From assembly GCF_049546785.1 (NCBI RefSeq), contig NZ_JBMWAN010000008.1, positions 1-64,000 of the forward strand: DNA of 64,000 nucleotides. The letters run 5' to 3'. This document shows, in pieces, positions 31,595-40,484 of the stretch; within the stretch, counting starts at the first letter, position 1, and each line of letters starts with the position of its first letter. The translations under genes and the position numbers were made by a program. Origin of the DNA: Nitrospira_D sp035465795 (GTDB lineage Bacteria; Nitrospirota; Nitrospiria; Nitrospirales; Nitrospiraceae). The notes under the pieces are model-generated. The model was not told the origin of the DNA. It ran no database searches and saw nothing but the letters and a program-made list of their open reading frames with translations.

Positions 31595-33379
31595 TCAGGA
31601 TCCTGATTCATTTTGCTCATGCCCGATGACCGGCAGTGTGAAATAGAAAACCGCGCCCCGGCCTATCGGCGACTCCACCCAGATGCGTCCGCCGTGGCGC
31701 TCCACAATCTTTTTGCACAACGCCAGGCCGATGCCCGTACCGGGGTAATCTTCTCGATTGTGCAGGCGCTGAAAGATGACGAAGATACGCTCGGCGTACT
31801 GAGGATCGACCCCGATGCCGTTATCGCGAACCGAAAATTGCCACTCGTTGTTCCGGAGCTCAACCGACACGTGGACCCTGGGAGGCTCCTCTCCGTGAAA
31901 CTTGATGGCGTTGCCGATGAGATTCTGAAAGAGTTGGCCGAGCTGCCCGCCGTCGGCGGTCACCACCGGCAGCGCGTCGTGGGTGACAACCGCCCGGTTC
32001 TCTTCGACGGCCAGCCGTAAATTGGTCAGCACGCCATCCAGAAGCTGATTGCAGTCGACCCGCTCAAAAATCTTGCCTTGTGTCGTCACCCGCGAGTAGG
32101 TCAACAGATCATTAATCAGCCTCTGCATGCGGGTGGCGCCATCCACCGCGTACCCGATGAAGTCATCCGCATCGGCATCGAGCTTGCCCTTGTAGCGTCT
32201 CGCAAGCAGCTGCGTGTAACTGGCAATCATCCGCAGCGGTTCTTGCAGGTCGTGCGAGGCCACATAGGCAAACTGTTGCAAATCGGCATTGGAGCGTGCC
32301 AGTTCGGCGTTGGACCCCTCCAAGGACTCCTGCGCGCGGACCAGGTCGCGATGCTCGCGACCCAGCCTCCACGACACCCACACGCCGAACCCGACCAACG
32401 GCGTCACGAGCAGAAGCCCGACCCCGCTGACGGTCCAGATGAGCCGGTTGATCGGGGCATAGGCCCGATCACGGTCCATGCGAACCAACACGGTCCAGTC
32501 GAATCCCGGAAAGCTGCCGTACCCTCTGGTTCTTGCATACCCGGTCACGACAGGAATCCGCCGGCGCTGGTGCAGTTCCTCGGCGAAACCGGGCGTATCC
32601 CGATCCTCGGCCGCTCTTCGTATCGACGGCAGCTCCATTGCCGACAGTGTGCTGTTCATTCCCGTCGTCTGCCCCTTCTCAAGGACGACCGTTCCTTGGC
32701 GGTCCAACAACAACCAGTCGTAGGCGTCTTCGCCCTGTTTGCGACTTCCTTCCTGCTGAAGAATGGACCGTAAATTCTCAAGCGGGACCCGGCTCCCCAC
32801 CATCCCACGAAAGTCTCCCCGGGGCCCATACATCGGCGCCGCAAATCCCACCGTCATCACTCCCCCCGATTCCGGCGAACGCTGAGCCTCCTCCAGATGG
32901 ACCTGCCCTGTGCGCCTCACCGTGTCAAACCAGTCCGTCCGACTCAGATCCGGACCGGTCTCCGCTGAATGCTCGTTCGTCCCAACGTTGTTCTTGTGCG
33001 TGGCGGGTTCATTGATTGTCGCAACGACATGACCCGTCGCATCGGCAATGCCTATCCAGGAGTAATACCAGTAGAGCTTCCTGTACTCCTGTAATCGTTT
33101 CGTTCTCTCCTCCTGGTCGCCTTCGATAAGGATTCTGTCGTTCGCAAATAATTGAATATCCCCGAACCGCTCGAACAAGACACGATCCAGCGTGTCCGCG
33201 ACCTGGACTGCCGTTCCTGCAAGTTCGGAGCCCTTCTCTTGGACCAGCACGGTTCTCAACGACACCAGCGCATACAGTCCCATCCAGACTGCAATGGCAA
33301 AGGACAGCAAGAGCACGAGCGGAAGAAGGCGTCCTGACCGCCACGATCCGGTGGACGGGACCTGTGGATTAACAATCAA
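31595..33379 (-). CDS. Membrane sensor histidine kinase with large periplasmic cache-type domain
   Basis: 594 residues. The start is TTG 33379, the only start codon after an in-frame stop, with AGGGG about 10 nt upstream. One membrane segment at about 17-38, a periplasmic domain of about 265 residues with a cache-like plan (DRILIEGDQEERTKRLQEYR, WIGIADATGHVVATINEP, GFAAPMYGPRGDFRGMVGSR), a second segment at about 310-335, then HisKA with phospho-His in FAYVASHDLQEPLRM and an ATPase domain. It probably senses a small ligand. It precedes the CheY-like and hybrid kinase genes. Confidence 0.93.
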   Translation of the reverse strand: MIVNPQVPSTGSWRSGRLLPLVLLLSFAIAVWMGLYALVSLRTVLVQEKGSELAGTAVQVADTLDRVLFERFGDIQLFANDRILIEGDQEERTKRLQEYRKLYWYYSWIGIADATGHVVATINEPATHKNNVGTNEHSAETGPDLSRTDWFDTVRRTGQVHLEEAQRSPESGGVMTVGFAAPMYGPRGDFRGMVGSRVPLENLRSILQQEGSRKQGEDAYDWLLLDRQGTVVLEKGQTTGMNSTLSAMELPSIRRAAEDRDTPGFAEELHQRRRIPVVTGYARTRGYGSFPGFDWTVLVRMDRDRAYAPINRLIWTVSGVGLLLVTPLVGFGVWVSWRLGREHRDLVRAQESLEGSNAELARSNADLQQFAYVASHDLQEPLRMIASYTQLLARRYKGKLDADADDFIGYAVDGATRMQRLINDLLTYSRVTTQGKIFERVDCNQLLDGVLTNLRLAVEENRAVVTHDALPVVTADGGQLGQLFQNLIGNAIKFHGEEPPRVHVSVELRNNEWQFSVRDNGIGVDPQYAERIFVIFQRLHNREDYPGTGIGLALCKKIVERHGGRIWVESPIGRGAVFYFTLPVIGHEQNESGS

Positions 33380-33597
33380 CTGACGTATCCCCTGACTGCT
33401 GGAACTCCCGCCTTATTCCCGATGGCCGTGGCGCAGCATCCGGCCTGTGGAGAGGCCCGATCAGCACATTGCAACGGAGATGCGGCAGAATCCTGAACGG
33501 GCTCTACCAACAACCAATGATCCGGGGTCGCACAAAGGACAAACGTCGAATAGCGATGGGAAGGAACAATGCGATGAGTCTCGCGTGTGGTATGCAT
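33376..33597 (-). CDS. Possible small protein coupled to the sensor kinase
   Basis: A 73-codon frame from ATG 33597 (GGAAGG 5 nt upstream) ends in TGA that overlaps the kinase TTG start (TTGA on the minus strand). This would couple translation and help an otherwise poor start. The sequence (RYSTFVLCATPDHWLLVEPV, three further Cys) is not recognised. It may instead be leader sequence. Confidence 0.35.
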   Translation of the reverse strand: MHTTRETHRIVPSHRYSTFVLCATPDHWLLVEPVQDSAASPLQCADRASPQAGCCATAIGNKAGVPAVRGYVS

Positions 33598-33774
33598 GAG
33601 GGCCTTCCGCGATGCCAACATCCGACTCGCCGGGACAAAGAATAGCAAGCTAAGCGAACCAAGACAAGACGCCTTGTCCGTCGGCTGCGGGAGGTTACCC
33701 GTTCCGCAGCCGCACGGCCCCTCACGGCACGAGAAACTGGAAACACCGTCGGCTGGTCCCCACACCGTCTCCCT
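33598..33774. other. Gap after the OsmC gene
   Basis: About 180 bp without a gene. It contains the 9-bp stem CGGCTGCGG/CCGCAGCCG at 33682-33712 and no other pattern I can name. Confidence 0.5.
33682..33712 (-). terminator. GC-rich stem-loop downstream of osmC
   Basis: CGGCTGCGG and CCGCAGCCG form a perfect 9-bp stem with a 13-nt loop, 63 bp after the osmC stop at 33775. No U-run follows, so it could stabilise the mRNA end or be a weak terminator. Confidence 0.4.
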
Positions 33775-34209
33775 CTACACAATAGTGGCTGCGAGGTGGA
33801 CTCGCGCTTTCATGGAATTCGAAATCAGGCAGTTGGCTTCGGCTTTCTCGATCAACTCCTTCGCCTTGGCCGCATCGCCGCCTGCAGGCAGGGTAATCAC
33901 CGGCTTGATCGTGATCTCGGTGAACTGAAACTTGCCCTCCACAAGTTCAAGCCGTCCCTCGGCGGCACTTTCATAGGCCGTGAACGCCAATCCTGCCCGC
34001 TCCGCCACGGCCAGAAACGTTGTCATCACGCAAATATTGGCGGAGGCCACGAACAGATCCTCCGGCGACCAGATACCGTCATGCCCTTTGAACTCCGGCG
34101 GCGTCGCCACCTGCACGTCGGGCTTGCCCGCACAGGAGATGACGCCCTTGCGCTGCTCCGTCCATTTCACCGCCGTGTGATACATGTAGACTTTCGGTTT
34201 CACATCCAT
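33775..34209 (-). CDS. OsmC-family protein
   Basis: 144 residues with GKPDVQVATPPEFKG and WSPEDLFVASANICVMTTFL, then EKAEANCLISNSMKARVHL. The two Cys lie as in OsmC/Ohr peroxiredoxins, which reduce organic peroxides and may carry sulfane sulfur. It is cytoplasmic. ATG 34209 has GGAGG 5 nt upstream. It lies 46 bp after a periplasmic DsrE-like gene, forming a second OsmC/DsrE pairing like the one in the sulfur cluster. Confidence 0.88.
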   Translation of the reverse strand: MDVKPKVYMYHTAVKWTEQRKGVISCAGKPDVQVATPPEFKGHDGIWSPEDLFVASANICVMTTFLAVAERAGLAFTAYESAAEGRLELVEGKFQFTEITIKPVITLPAGGDAAKAKELIEKAEANCLISNSMKARVHLAATIV

Positions 34210-34255
34210 GATTCCTCCACGTTTCTGCTATCGGCTATCCGCCGTCAGCTCTTTG

Positions 34256-34705
34256 TTACGGCTTGATATACGCCCACCCCTGCTCCTGCCGCTCCATCAA
34301 CCGCACCATCGCCGGCACCGTATCGCCCACCTCGCCGATCAAATCCTCCCGCGTCACCTTCATGGCCTTCATGGTATTGGAACAGGCCGTATAATTCACC
34401 CCGTAGTCCGCCTTCAATTGAGCTAATTCCGGCCCGAGAGTGGTCGTGCTTTTCATCAACAATGAAAGCCCCGCCCCGTGCGCCACCAATTCGAGCTGGA
34501 GCCGCTCGCGTCCCACTTCCTGATAGAGGTGCCGGATGTTGTTCAGCGCGCCCCGCTGCACCTTTTCCTCGCCGGAGTTCAGATGCATCACCACACGATG
34601 CGGCTTCTGCGCTCCGCCGCTGTCACCGGGGTCCGCCGCCAAGGCCGTATGACGAGGTCCCAACGCAATCGCGAGCATGGCGATGAGAATAACCTGTTTC
34701 CACAT
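34256..34705 (-). CDS. Exported DsrE-like protein
   Basis: 149 residues; a signal peptide (residues about 1-23, ending TALA before ADPG) is followed by the DsrE/F-like fold of the COG1416 type: RVVMHLNSGEEKVQRGALNN and LELVAHGAGLSLLMK, with a Cys in YTACSNTMKAM and a late VPAMVRLMERQEQGWAYIKP. It acts in the periplasm. The Cys could hold a sulfur group. The start ATG 34705 is close to the preceding gene. It is upstream of osmC. Confidence 0.85.
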   Translation of the reverse strand: MWKQVILIAMLAIALGPRHTALAADPGDSGGAQKPHRVVMHLNSGEEKVQRGALNNIRHLYQEVGRERLQLELVAHGAGLSLLMKSTTTLGPELAQLKADYGVNYTACSNTMKAMKVTREDLIGEVGDTVPAMVRLMERQEQGWAYIKP

Positions 34706-34730
34706 ATATGCACCTTCTTTCTCAGCCTCC

Positions 34731-35267
34731 TCAGGGGACGCTGGTCACCTGCCGAATCAGTTGTATCACCGCCCAGATCAGAAACACGCCGTATACACAC
34801 CCGAAGAACCAGGGGAAGCTGACGGCGCGATGAGCCCACCACTGCCGATGCTGGCGAAACGCCCAGTTCGGAGTAAACACGGTCGGCTCGTTTCGCAGAT
34901 TTTCGATCGGTTGCCGCGATTCGTGGAGCTGATGAAGGCCCGTGAGGAGTTGGTGCTCCTTCCATTCCGGATCCTGTTCGATTCCTCTCATCTGCCATTC
35001 CCACAAGGCGTTCTGCCCGGCAAAGCGGCCGAGGACGATCGCCATCTGCAGAGACAGGAGCAGGCCAAAGCTACAGAGCAGCAGGATCAGCACTGTGAAG
35101 GGCAGCGCGAGCGACTCCCTCGACACGAGTAATCCGATCACGGCGACAAAGATGGAGTTCGCCGTCAGGTAATCTGAGAGCATCGTATGATAGTCCCGGA
35201 CCCCGGACGTCCAGAGCGTCAAAAGATGATCGTAGGCGGATTCCAGCGTGGCCCGATCCTGAGACAT
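34731..35267 (-). CDS. Membrane protein of unknown function, three helices
   Basis: 178 residues from ATG 35267 (ATG 35282, overlapping the phosphorylase stop, is possible). Helices at about 31-47, 50-75 and 150-172 enclose a charged cytoplasmic region with WKEHQLLTGLHQL. The N terminus ESAYDHLLTLWTSGVRDYHT is soluble. The protein resembles small RipA-like or SLATT-like membrane proteins, but I do not assign a family. It lies between the phosphorylase and dsrE genes, so is probably co-transcribed. Confidence 0.65.
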   Translation of the reverse strand: MSQDRATLESAYDHLLTLWTSGVRDYHTMLSDYLTANSIFVAVIGLLVSRESLALPFTVLILLLCSFGLLLSLQMAIVLGRFAGQNALWEWQMRGIEQDPEWKEHQLLTGLHQLHESRQPIENLRNEPTVFTPNWAFRQHRQWWAHRAVSFPWFFGCVYGVFLIWAVIQLIRQVTSVP

Positions 35268-35271
35268 GCCG

Positions 35272-37011
35272 CTACCCTTCATCGATAGACCGCCCCGCCA
35301 GGCGATAGGCATTGCGCCGGTATTGCCCCATCATGCGCTGGGTGTTGAAGAAGGCGCCGTTCACTGCGATGGTATGGCGCATCACGTCGATATACCTCGC
35401 GCGATCACGGTAGAACATCGGCAACACTTTCTGTTCCAGCTTGGCATAGAGCGCGTCAGCGTGGCATTCGTCAACGCCTGAGCCCGGCTCGATGCAGGCC
35501 TCGATCTTGTCCCCGATCGACCATCCGGTCACGTCTTCCAGGTGGCCTTCGATCCACCAGCCGTCCAGGATGCTCAGGCTCGGCACGCCGTTCATGGCCG
35601 CCTTCATCCCGCTCGTGCCGGATGCCTCCATCGGCGGCAACGGCGTATTAAGCCAGACATCCACTCCGCTGCAGAGAAGCCCGGCCAGCGTCATATCGTA
35701 ATTGCTCAGATACGCTACGGGGATCGTCCCCTTCAGGCTGTCACGGATCTCGTGAATCCGACGGATCGTCTCTTTCCCCTCCTGATCGTCCGGGTGCGCC
35801 TTCCCGGCAAAGACAAGCTGGATGCCTCCTGCCTGGCCGGCTATTTTCTTGAGCCGTTCGACGTCGGAAAAGATGAGCGTCGCTCGCTTGTACCCGGTCG
35901 CGCGCCTGGCAAAGCCGATGGTCAGCACATCGCGATCGAACCCCGCGTTCGTTTCCCGGTTCACAAAGTCCAGGAGCACCCGCTTGGCTTCCATATGCGC
36001 GGTCCAGAGTTCTTCGTCCGCGATACCGACCGCATAGCGCAGCGACAATTGGTCTTTCCGCCAGTCCGGGAGCAGCCGGTCATAGAGAGCCTGAAACGAA
36101 GGAGCCGTCCACGTCGCCGCATGCACCCCGTTGGTAATGGAATGAATCGGATACTCGGGAAACAGCGTGTGGGACAACTGACCATGTTTCATCGCCACGC
36201 CGTTGACGAACCGGGACCCCCGAAGCGCCAGCTTTGTCATGTTGAGTGTGTCGTTCTGCTCGCAAGCCTTCAGCAGGCCGCAGCGTCTCGACCCGAGCAC
36301 GCGATGCGCGAGGTCTGCCGGAAACTGATCGTGCCCGGCCGGCACCGGCGTATGGGTGGTAAACACGCATTGGTCCCGGACGGATGCAATGACGTCCGCC
36401 GGCAGCTCTCCGGGCTCCGCGCGGGCGGCAAGCTTTTCCTCCAACAACGCCAGGACCAGGAGGGCCGCATGTCCCTCGTTGAGATGAAACCGGGGAATGT
36501 CGCCACAACCGAGCGCCCGCAGCATGCGGAGACCTCCGTAACCGAGCACTGTTTCCTGACAAAGCCGGTAGTGAAGATCGCCTCCGTACAGAACGTCGGT
36601 GATCGTACGATCCCACGGTGAATTATCCACCAGATCCGTGTCGAGCAGGTACACCGGAACCGTCGCGCCGGTCACGCCTCGCACGGTGTATCTCCAGGCC
36701 CGCACGTGAACGGTGCGCCCTTCCACTTCGACCGTCACCCGCGGCTCGAGGGGTTCGAGAAAGTCGTTGACCGGCCAGGCCACCGGCTCCTCCGTCTGCC
36801 AACCGTGAGGATCCAGTCGCTGATAAAAGTGTCCGCGCCGATGGATGAGGGTCACGGCGACCATCGGCACTTCGAGATCGGCAGCCGACCGGACGGTATC
36901 GCCGGCCAGAACCCCGAGCCCCCCCGAATAGGTGGGCATGAGAGGGTCCAAACCGATCTCCATCGAGAAATAGGCCACGAGCGGGGGCGTTATAATTATC
37001 TGTCCGTCCAT
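35272..37011 (-). CDS. Alpha-glucan phosphorylase (GT35), short form
   Basis: 579 residues from ATG 37011; an ATG at 37056 would extend into the upstream gene and is less likely. It has FSMEIGLDPLMPTYSGGLGV, FHLNEGHAALLVL, FTTHTPVPAGHDQF, RRATGYKRATLIFSD and MEASGTSGMKAAMNGVPSLS, the PLP-site region of GT35 (the Lys of GTSGMK). Short GT35 proteins split alpha-glucan or maltodextrin with phosphate to glucose-1-phosphate. It serves glycogen use, in line with the glycogen storage of Nitrospira. The gene ends 4 bp ahead of the membrane protein. Confidence 0.9.
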   Translation of the reverse strand: MDGQIIITPPLVAYFSMEIGLDPLMPTYSGGLGVLAGDTVRSAADLEVPMVAVTLIHRRGHFYQRLDPHGWQTEEPVAWPVNDFLEPLEPRVTVEVEGRTVHVRAWRYTVRGVTGATVPVYLLDTDLVDNSPWDRTITDVLYGGDLHYRLCQETVLGYGGLRMLRALGCGDIPRFHLNEGHAALLVLALLEEKLAARAEPGELPADVIASVRDQCVFTTHTPVPAGHDQFPADLAHRVLGSRRCGLLKACEQNDTLNMTKLALRGSRFVNGVAMKHGQLSHTLFPEYPIHSITNGVHAATWTAPSFQALYDRLLPDWRKDQLSLRYAVGIADEELWTAHMEAKRVLLDFVNRETNAGFDRDVLTIGFARRATGYKRATLIFSDVERLKKIAGQAGGIQLVFAGKAHPDDQEGKETIRRIHEIRDSLKGTIPVAYLSNYDMTLAGLLCSGVDVWLNTPLPPMEASGTSGMKAAMNGVPSLSILDGWWIEGHLEDVTGWSIGDKIEACIEPGSGVDECHADALYAKLEQKVLPMFYRDRARYIDVMRHTIAVNGAFFNTQRMMGQYRRNAYRLAGRSIDEG

Positions 37012-37018
37012 CGGATCA

Positions 37019-37498
37019 TCAGCCGGTAAAACGATCGCGCACCCAATCTCCGACATAGTGCGTGATTACGATCACAGAGAGCCCGATCAGCATATGCTCG
37101 CCGATCACCTTCCAGGGGGCGACGCGTTGGGCCCGGGCGACAAAGAAACTGAGGGCGGCCAGCAACAACAGACCCCAGATCGCGCTGGCCACAATCGCCC
37201 GGTCAAGCGGCCAGACCCAGACCGGGATGACAAAGGTCATGGCGATCGCAAACTTCGCCAGAAATGTCGCGATGGTCGCCTCCCAAATCTGGACGGTCGG
37301 ACCGCTGTTTTTGGATTCTTCGGCCAAATGAATCCCGAGGGCGTCGGACATGGCATCGGCGATCGCGATGGTGAGAATCCCGCCGATCACAATGGCCCGC
37401 GAATGCGTTCCTGAGTGCAGGCCCACCATCAGACCGAGCGTCGTGATGACACCCGAGGTGAGGCCGAAACTGAGCCCGGTTTTCCAGGAAGATTTCAT
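37019..37498 (-). CDS. VIT/CCC1-like membrane protein
   Basis: 159 residues, four to five membrane helices. GLTSGVITTLGLMVGLHSGT and GGILTIAIADAMSDALGIHL match the first two helices of VIT/CCC1 iron/manganese transporters. The metal-binding cytosolic domain that usually follows helix 2 is reduced to a short EESKNSG turn. A late helix pair ends with GEHMLIGLSVIVITHYVGDW. It may export Fe or Mn or be a related permease. It sits between a cytochrome and the phosphorylase, 8 bp before the latter. Confidence 0.8.
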   Translation of the reverse strand: MKSSWKTGLSFGLTSGVITTLGLMVGLHSGTHSRAIVIGGILTIAIADAMSDALGIHLAEESKNSGPTVQIWEATIATFLAKFAIAMTFVIPVWVWPLDRAIVASAIWGLLLLAALSFFVARAQRVAPWKVIGEHMLIGLSVIVITHYVGDWVRDRFTG

Positions 37499-37517
37499 CC
37501 GCCTTCATCGGCCCCCA

Positions 37518-37868
37518 TCATCGCGGAAGAGTCAGGACATAGGCCAGCACGTCACGGATGGCTTCCTCCGACATGGCCGACTGCCAGGCATCCATTGCAG
37601 TGTTGGGTCGTCCTTCGTGAATGCTCCTCAACAGCCGGGAGTCCGGCTTCAGGAGCACATCGCTCGACGTCAGGTCCGCCACCGGCGGGTCCAACGTCGT
37701 CATCCCGTCCCCTCTCCCCTGCGGGCCATGGCAGGCCAGGCAGTACTTTTCGTATAACTGCTTCCCCCGCACCAGATTGCGCTCGCCTGCCGAAAACCCG
37801 GGGGACGGGATCAACAGCCAACAGAGCGCCATCATCGCGCAGATCGCGGAGACACGGATGATCGTCAT
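37518..37868 (-). CDS. Small mono-heme cytochrome c
   Basis: 116 residues from ATG 37868. The signal peptide ends near residue 27. The heme site is CLACH (about 43), with GPQGRGDGMTTLDPPVADLT and later GRPNTAMDAWQSAMSEEAIR containing the Met ligand. It is highly similar in plan to the cytochrome at 21789-22157, including the Asn-Thr-Ala-Met ligand loop. It is the last gene of the Mla run, 22 bp after the lipoprotein gene. Confidence 0.88.
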   Translation of the reverse strand: MTIIRVSAICAMMALCWLLIPSPGFSAGERNLVRGKQLYEKYCLACHGPQGRGDGMTTLDPPVADLTSSDVLLKPDSRLLRSIHEGRPNTAMDAWQSAMSEEAIRDVLAYVLTLPR

Positions 37869-37890
37869 AGTGGTCCCGTCCTGTCTGTGT

Positions 37891-38520
37891 TCATGAACGC
37901 CCGCACGCAGGAGCGCGCCGCAGACATCCCTGGAGCCAGGAACCGATCTGATCCAGCATCGCCGCCATCGCCCGGTTGGCGGCCAACACACCCCCATAGG
38001 CATCGTCGCTCGGCACGTCTTCCAGCGTCTCAAAGGTCCGCGTCCCGACAATTCGGGACTCCTTCAGATCAATCAGCTGCGTGCGGACCGTCACCCGCAC
38101 CCGGCTGGGCTGCTGCAGAAACTCCTGTTGTACGGCCAGCCCATACGAATCGAGACGAAAATCTCCCCGCACGGCCCCCGGCAAGGGAATGACGGCTCCC
38201 CACACTCCACTCCGGGCCAACGAGTGAGCCAGCAAGGGGGTGAACATGCGCGCCGGGGCCTCAGCCCACTGACTGTACGCGTAATACTCCATCTCATACG
38301 CCCGCTTCAGATACACCATGCGCGGCGTGTCAAACCCCGGCGCAGGCTGAGCGAGGCTGAGCAGAAGCACCGGTCCATTGAGGTCGGCAGAACGGACTTC
38401 CTCGGATGACGCATCAAGGGCCAGCTGATAGGTATGGACCGGCTGTGAGTCTGTGCGGGACGAGATGCAGCCGGTCGCCGCCGCCATCCATACCGCCGCC
38501 GCTATGGTCCAACGCTTCAT
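37891..38520 (-). CDS. ABC-type transport auxiliary lipoprotein (PqiC/LetC-like)
   Basis: 209 residues from ATG 38520; a lipoprotein signal (MAAATGC) is followed by the PqiC/LinK domain: HTYQLALDASSEEVRSADLN, then LAQPAPGFDTPRMVYLKRAY and VRTQLIDLKESRIVGTRTFE. Such lipoproteins complete MCE lipid-transport systems. ATG 38520 is preferred over an upstream start in unlikely codons. It ends the operon that holds MlaE, MlaF and MlaD and lies 13 bp after the mlaD stop. Confidence 0.85.
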   Translation of the reverse strand: MKRWTIAAAVWMAAATGCISSRTDSQPVHTYQLALDASSEEVRSADLNGPVLLLSLAQPAPGFDTPRMVYLKRAYEMEYYAYSQWAEAPARMFTPLLAHSLARSGVWGAVIPLPGAVRGDFRLDSYGLAVQQEFLQQPSRVRVTVRTQLIDLKESRIVGTRTFETLEDVPSDDAYGGVLAANRAMAAMLDQIGSWLQGCLRRAPACGRS

Positions 38521-38533
38521 CGTTCGCCTCCTG

Positions 38534-39496
38534 CTATTCTCCAGGCCCGCGCGGCGGCGCCGGTCGCCCGAACACCAGCGAATTCGGTTCACGTTCCAGG
38601 TCGCGCGCCACGCGGGACAAGGTGCCCGCCAACTGCCTCAATTCAGTGATCAGGAGGCCCGTCTCGGGCAGGGTCTGCCGCGAAAACTGCTCCAACTCCG
38701 GCCGCGCTTCATTGACGACCCTTCCCACAGCCTTGCTGGTCTGCGCCAGGTCCTCCGTCAACGTGTGCAGCGCGGCGGCGCTTTTATTGATTCTCGCAAG
38801 CAGGACCGGGGCTTGCTCATTCAGCGTGGCCGTGACCTTCACCAGGTTATCCGCACTCTCCGCCGCGCCGTCCAGGCCCCGCTCCAACTGAGCCTTGTGG
38901 GCCGCAACCGTCTGCGCCACGTCGGAAAGATCCTTGATCGTCCGTTTCAGCGCCGTGCGATTCTCCTCGTCCAGAACCTCCGCCGCCCCCCTCGCCACCG
39001 TATCCAGATCAACCAGCAGCTTGGTCAACCCTTTTTCGGACAACAGGCGGGACATTGCCTCGTCGAGCCGGAAAAAGAGCGAAGGACCTGTCTGGATTAC
39101 CGGATACCTTTGCCCCTCTAAGGCCTGCAACGGCGGCGCCTCCCGGCTTCCTCCGGTCAAATTGATCGTCGCCAGACCGGTGAGCCCCTGGGTCTGAAGG
39201 ACCGCAATGGTGTCTGTCTTGATCGGCGTCCCTCGGGCGATATCCAGAGTCAGCCGCACCTCCTCGGGATTGTCAGGACTCAGCGCGATCTCTCTCACCC
39301 GTCCGACGTCGACCCCGCGGTACTTCACCGTCGAATCCACACTCAATCCCGCGACGGATTCTCTCATGTATGCCTCATACCGCTCATAAACACCCCGATA
39401 GTCGGTCTTCCCCAGCCACAGAACACCGGCCAGGATCACTGCGCCAAGAAGCGCGACAAACGATCCGACGATGAGATAGTTCACTTTCGGTTCCAT
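38534..39496 (-). CDS. mlaD: MCE-domain substrate-binding protein (MlaD-like)
   Basis: 320 residues. One N-terminal membrane anchor (about 8-29) is followed by the MCE domain (about 38-120: YRGVYERYEAYMRESVAGLS, VDVGRVREIALSPDNPEEVR, TQGLTGLATINLTGGSREAP). A long helical region then has heptad-like runs, fitting a periplasmic needle. MlaD-type proteins bind lipid and hand it to the MlaE/F transporter. It is 132 bp after mlaF. Confidence 0.9.
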   Translation of the reverse strand: MEPKVNYLIVGSFVALLGAVILAGVLWLGKTDYRGVYERYEAYMRESVAGLSVDSTVKYRGVDVGRVREIALSPDNPEEVRLTLDIARGTPIKTDTIAVLQTQGLTGLATINLTGGSREAPPLQALEGQRYPVIQTGPSLFFRLDEAMSRLLSEKGLTKLLVDLDTVARGAAEVLDEENRTALKRTIKDLSDVAQTVAAHKAQLERGLDGAAESADNLVKVTATLNEQAPVLLARINKSAAALHTLTEDLAQTSKAVGRVVNEARPELEQFSRQTLPETGLLITELRQLAGTLSRVARDLEREPNSLVFGRPAPPRGPGE

Positions 39497-39628
39497 AATC
39501 AGTCAAGCTCTAAGGTTGAAGCGGCCATCGCCATAGGTCGATGACTTGCGGGAAGGGCGCGACGCACGGCGCGATCCGAGGTTCCACCTTTCCCGCCCTT
39601 CGCGCCTGTCCCGCCATGTTCGACATCT

Positions 39629-40480
39629 TCATGCCCCTCGTGCGTTCCAGGCCGCCTGCGCGCTCGCGGCACGCCCCCGCGGACCGTGGAAATATTCCCG
39701 CACCACGGGATCTTCAGATTGCGACAACTCCTTCATCGTCCCGATCCCCAGGACCTTCCCGCTGCCCAGGACCGCCACCCGGTCGGCGATGCCCCACAGC
39801 GAATCCAGATCGTGCGTCACCATAACCACGGTCAGCCCCAACAGGCCTTTCAGAGAGAGCACCAGGTTATCGAAACCCGCCGCAATCATGGGGTCCAGAC
39901 CGGCCGTCGGCTCGTCGAGAAACAACAGCTCGGGATCCATGACGATCGCGCGCGCCAGCGCCGCCCGCCGCCGCATGCCGCCGCTCAGTTCGCTGGGAAA
40001 CTTGGTGGCACTGTCCGGCGGCAATCCCACCATCGCAATCTTGACAGCGACAATCTCACGGATGAGCGTCGCACTCATGGCGGTATACTCACGCAAGGGC
40101 ACGGCGACGTTTTCCGCCAGCGTGAACGAACTGAACAGCGCTCCGTGTTGAAACATCACCCCGAAACGCCGATGGATCGTCCGGCCGTCATATGCCTCCA
40201 ACGCTCTGCTGTCCACGCCGAAGAGCCGGATGGTCCCCGACAGCGGCGTCATCAGCCCCAGGATCTCCCGCAATAAGGTGGATTTGCCGCATCCATTGCC
40301 GCCGGCGATGGCAAACACCTCGCCCCGCCGGACTGCCAGACTCACATCCTCATGCACGACGGCCGCCCCGAACCGCGTCGAAACATGGCTCACCTCAATG
40401 ACCGGTGCCGCCGCCTGCGTTGGAGCCTGAGACTCGATGGTTCCCACTAGCCTCTTGCCTCGCGCCTCTTGCCCATGCAT
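39629..40480 (-). CDS. mlaF: ABC transporter ATP-binding protein of the MCE system (MlaF-like)
   Basis: 283 residues with Walker A GGNGCGKST, Q-loop FQHGALFSS, LSGGMRRRAALARAI (signature) and Walker B ELLFLDEPTAGLDP, then VTHDLDSL (switch His). The signature LSGGM and the FQ-GALF motif are typical of MlaF. It energises the MlaE permease in lipid transfer. The start ATG 40480 is 4 bp from the mlaE stop. There are about 25 extra residues at each end. Confidence 0.92.
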   Translation of the reverse strand: MHGQEARGKRLVGTIESQAPTQAAAPVIEVSHVSTRFGAAVVHEDVSLAVRRGEVFAIAGGNGCGKSTLLREILGLMTPLSGTIRLFGVDSRALEAYDGRTIHRRFGVMFQHGALFSSFTLAENVAVPLREYTAMSATLIREIVAVKIAMVGLPPDSATKFPSELSGGMRRRAALARAIVMDPELLFLDEPTAGLDPMIAAGFDNLVLSLKGLLGLTVVMVTHDLDSLWGIADRVAVLGSGKVLGIGTMKELSQSEDPVVREYFHGPRGRAASAQAAWNARGA

Positions 40481-40484
40481 CCCA

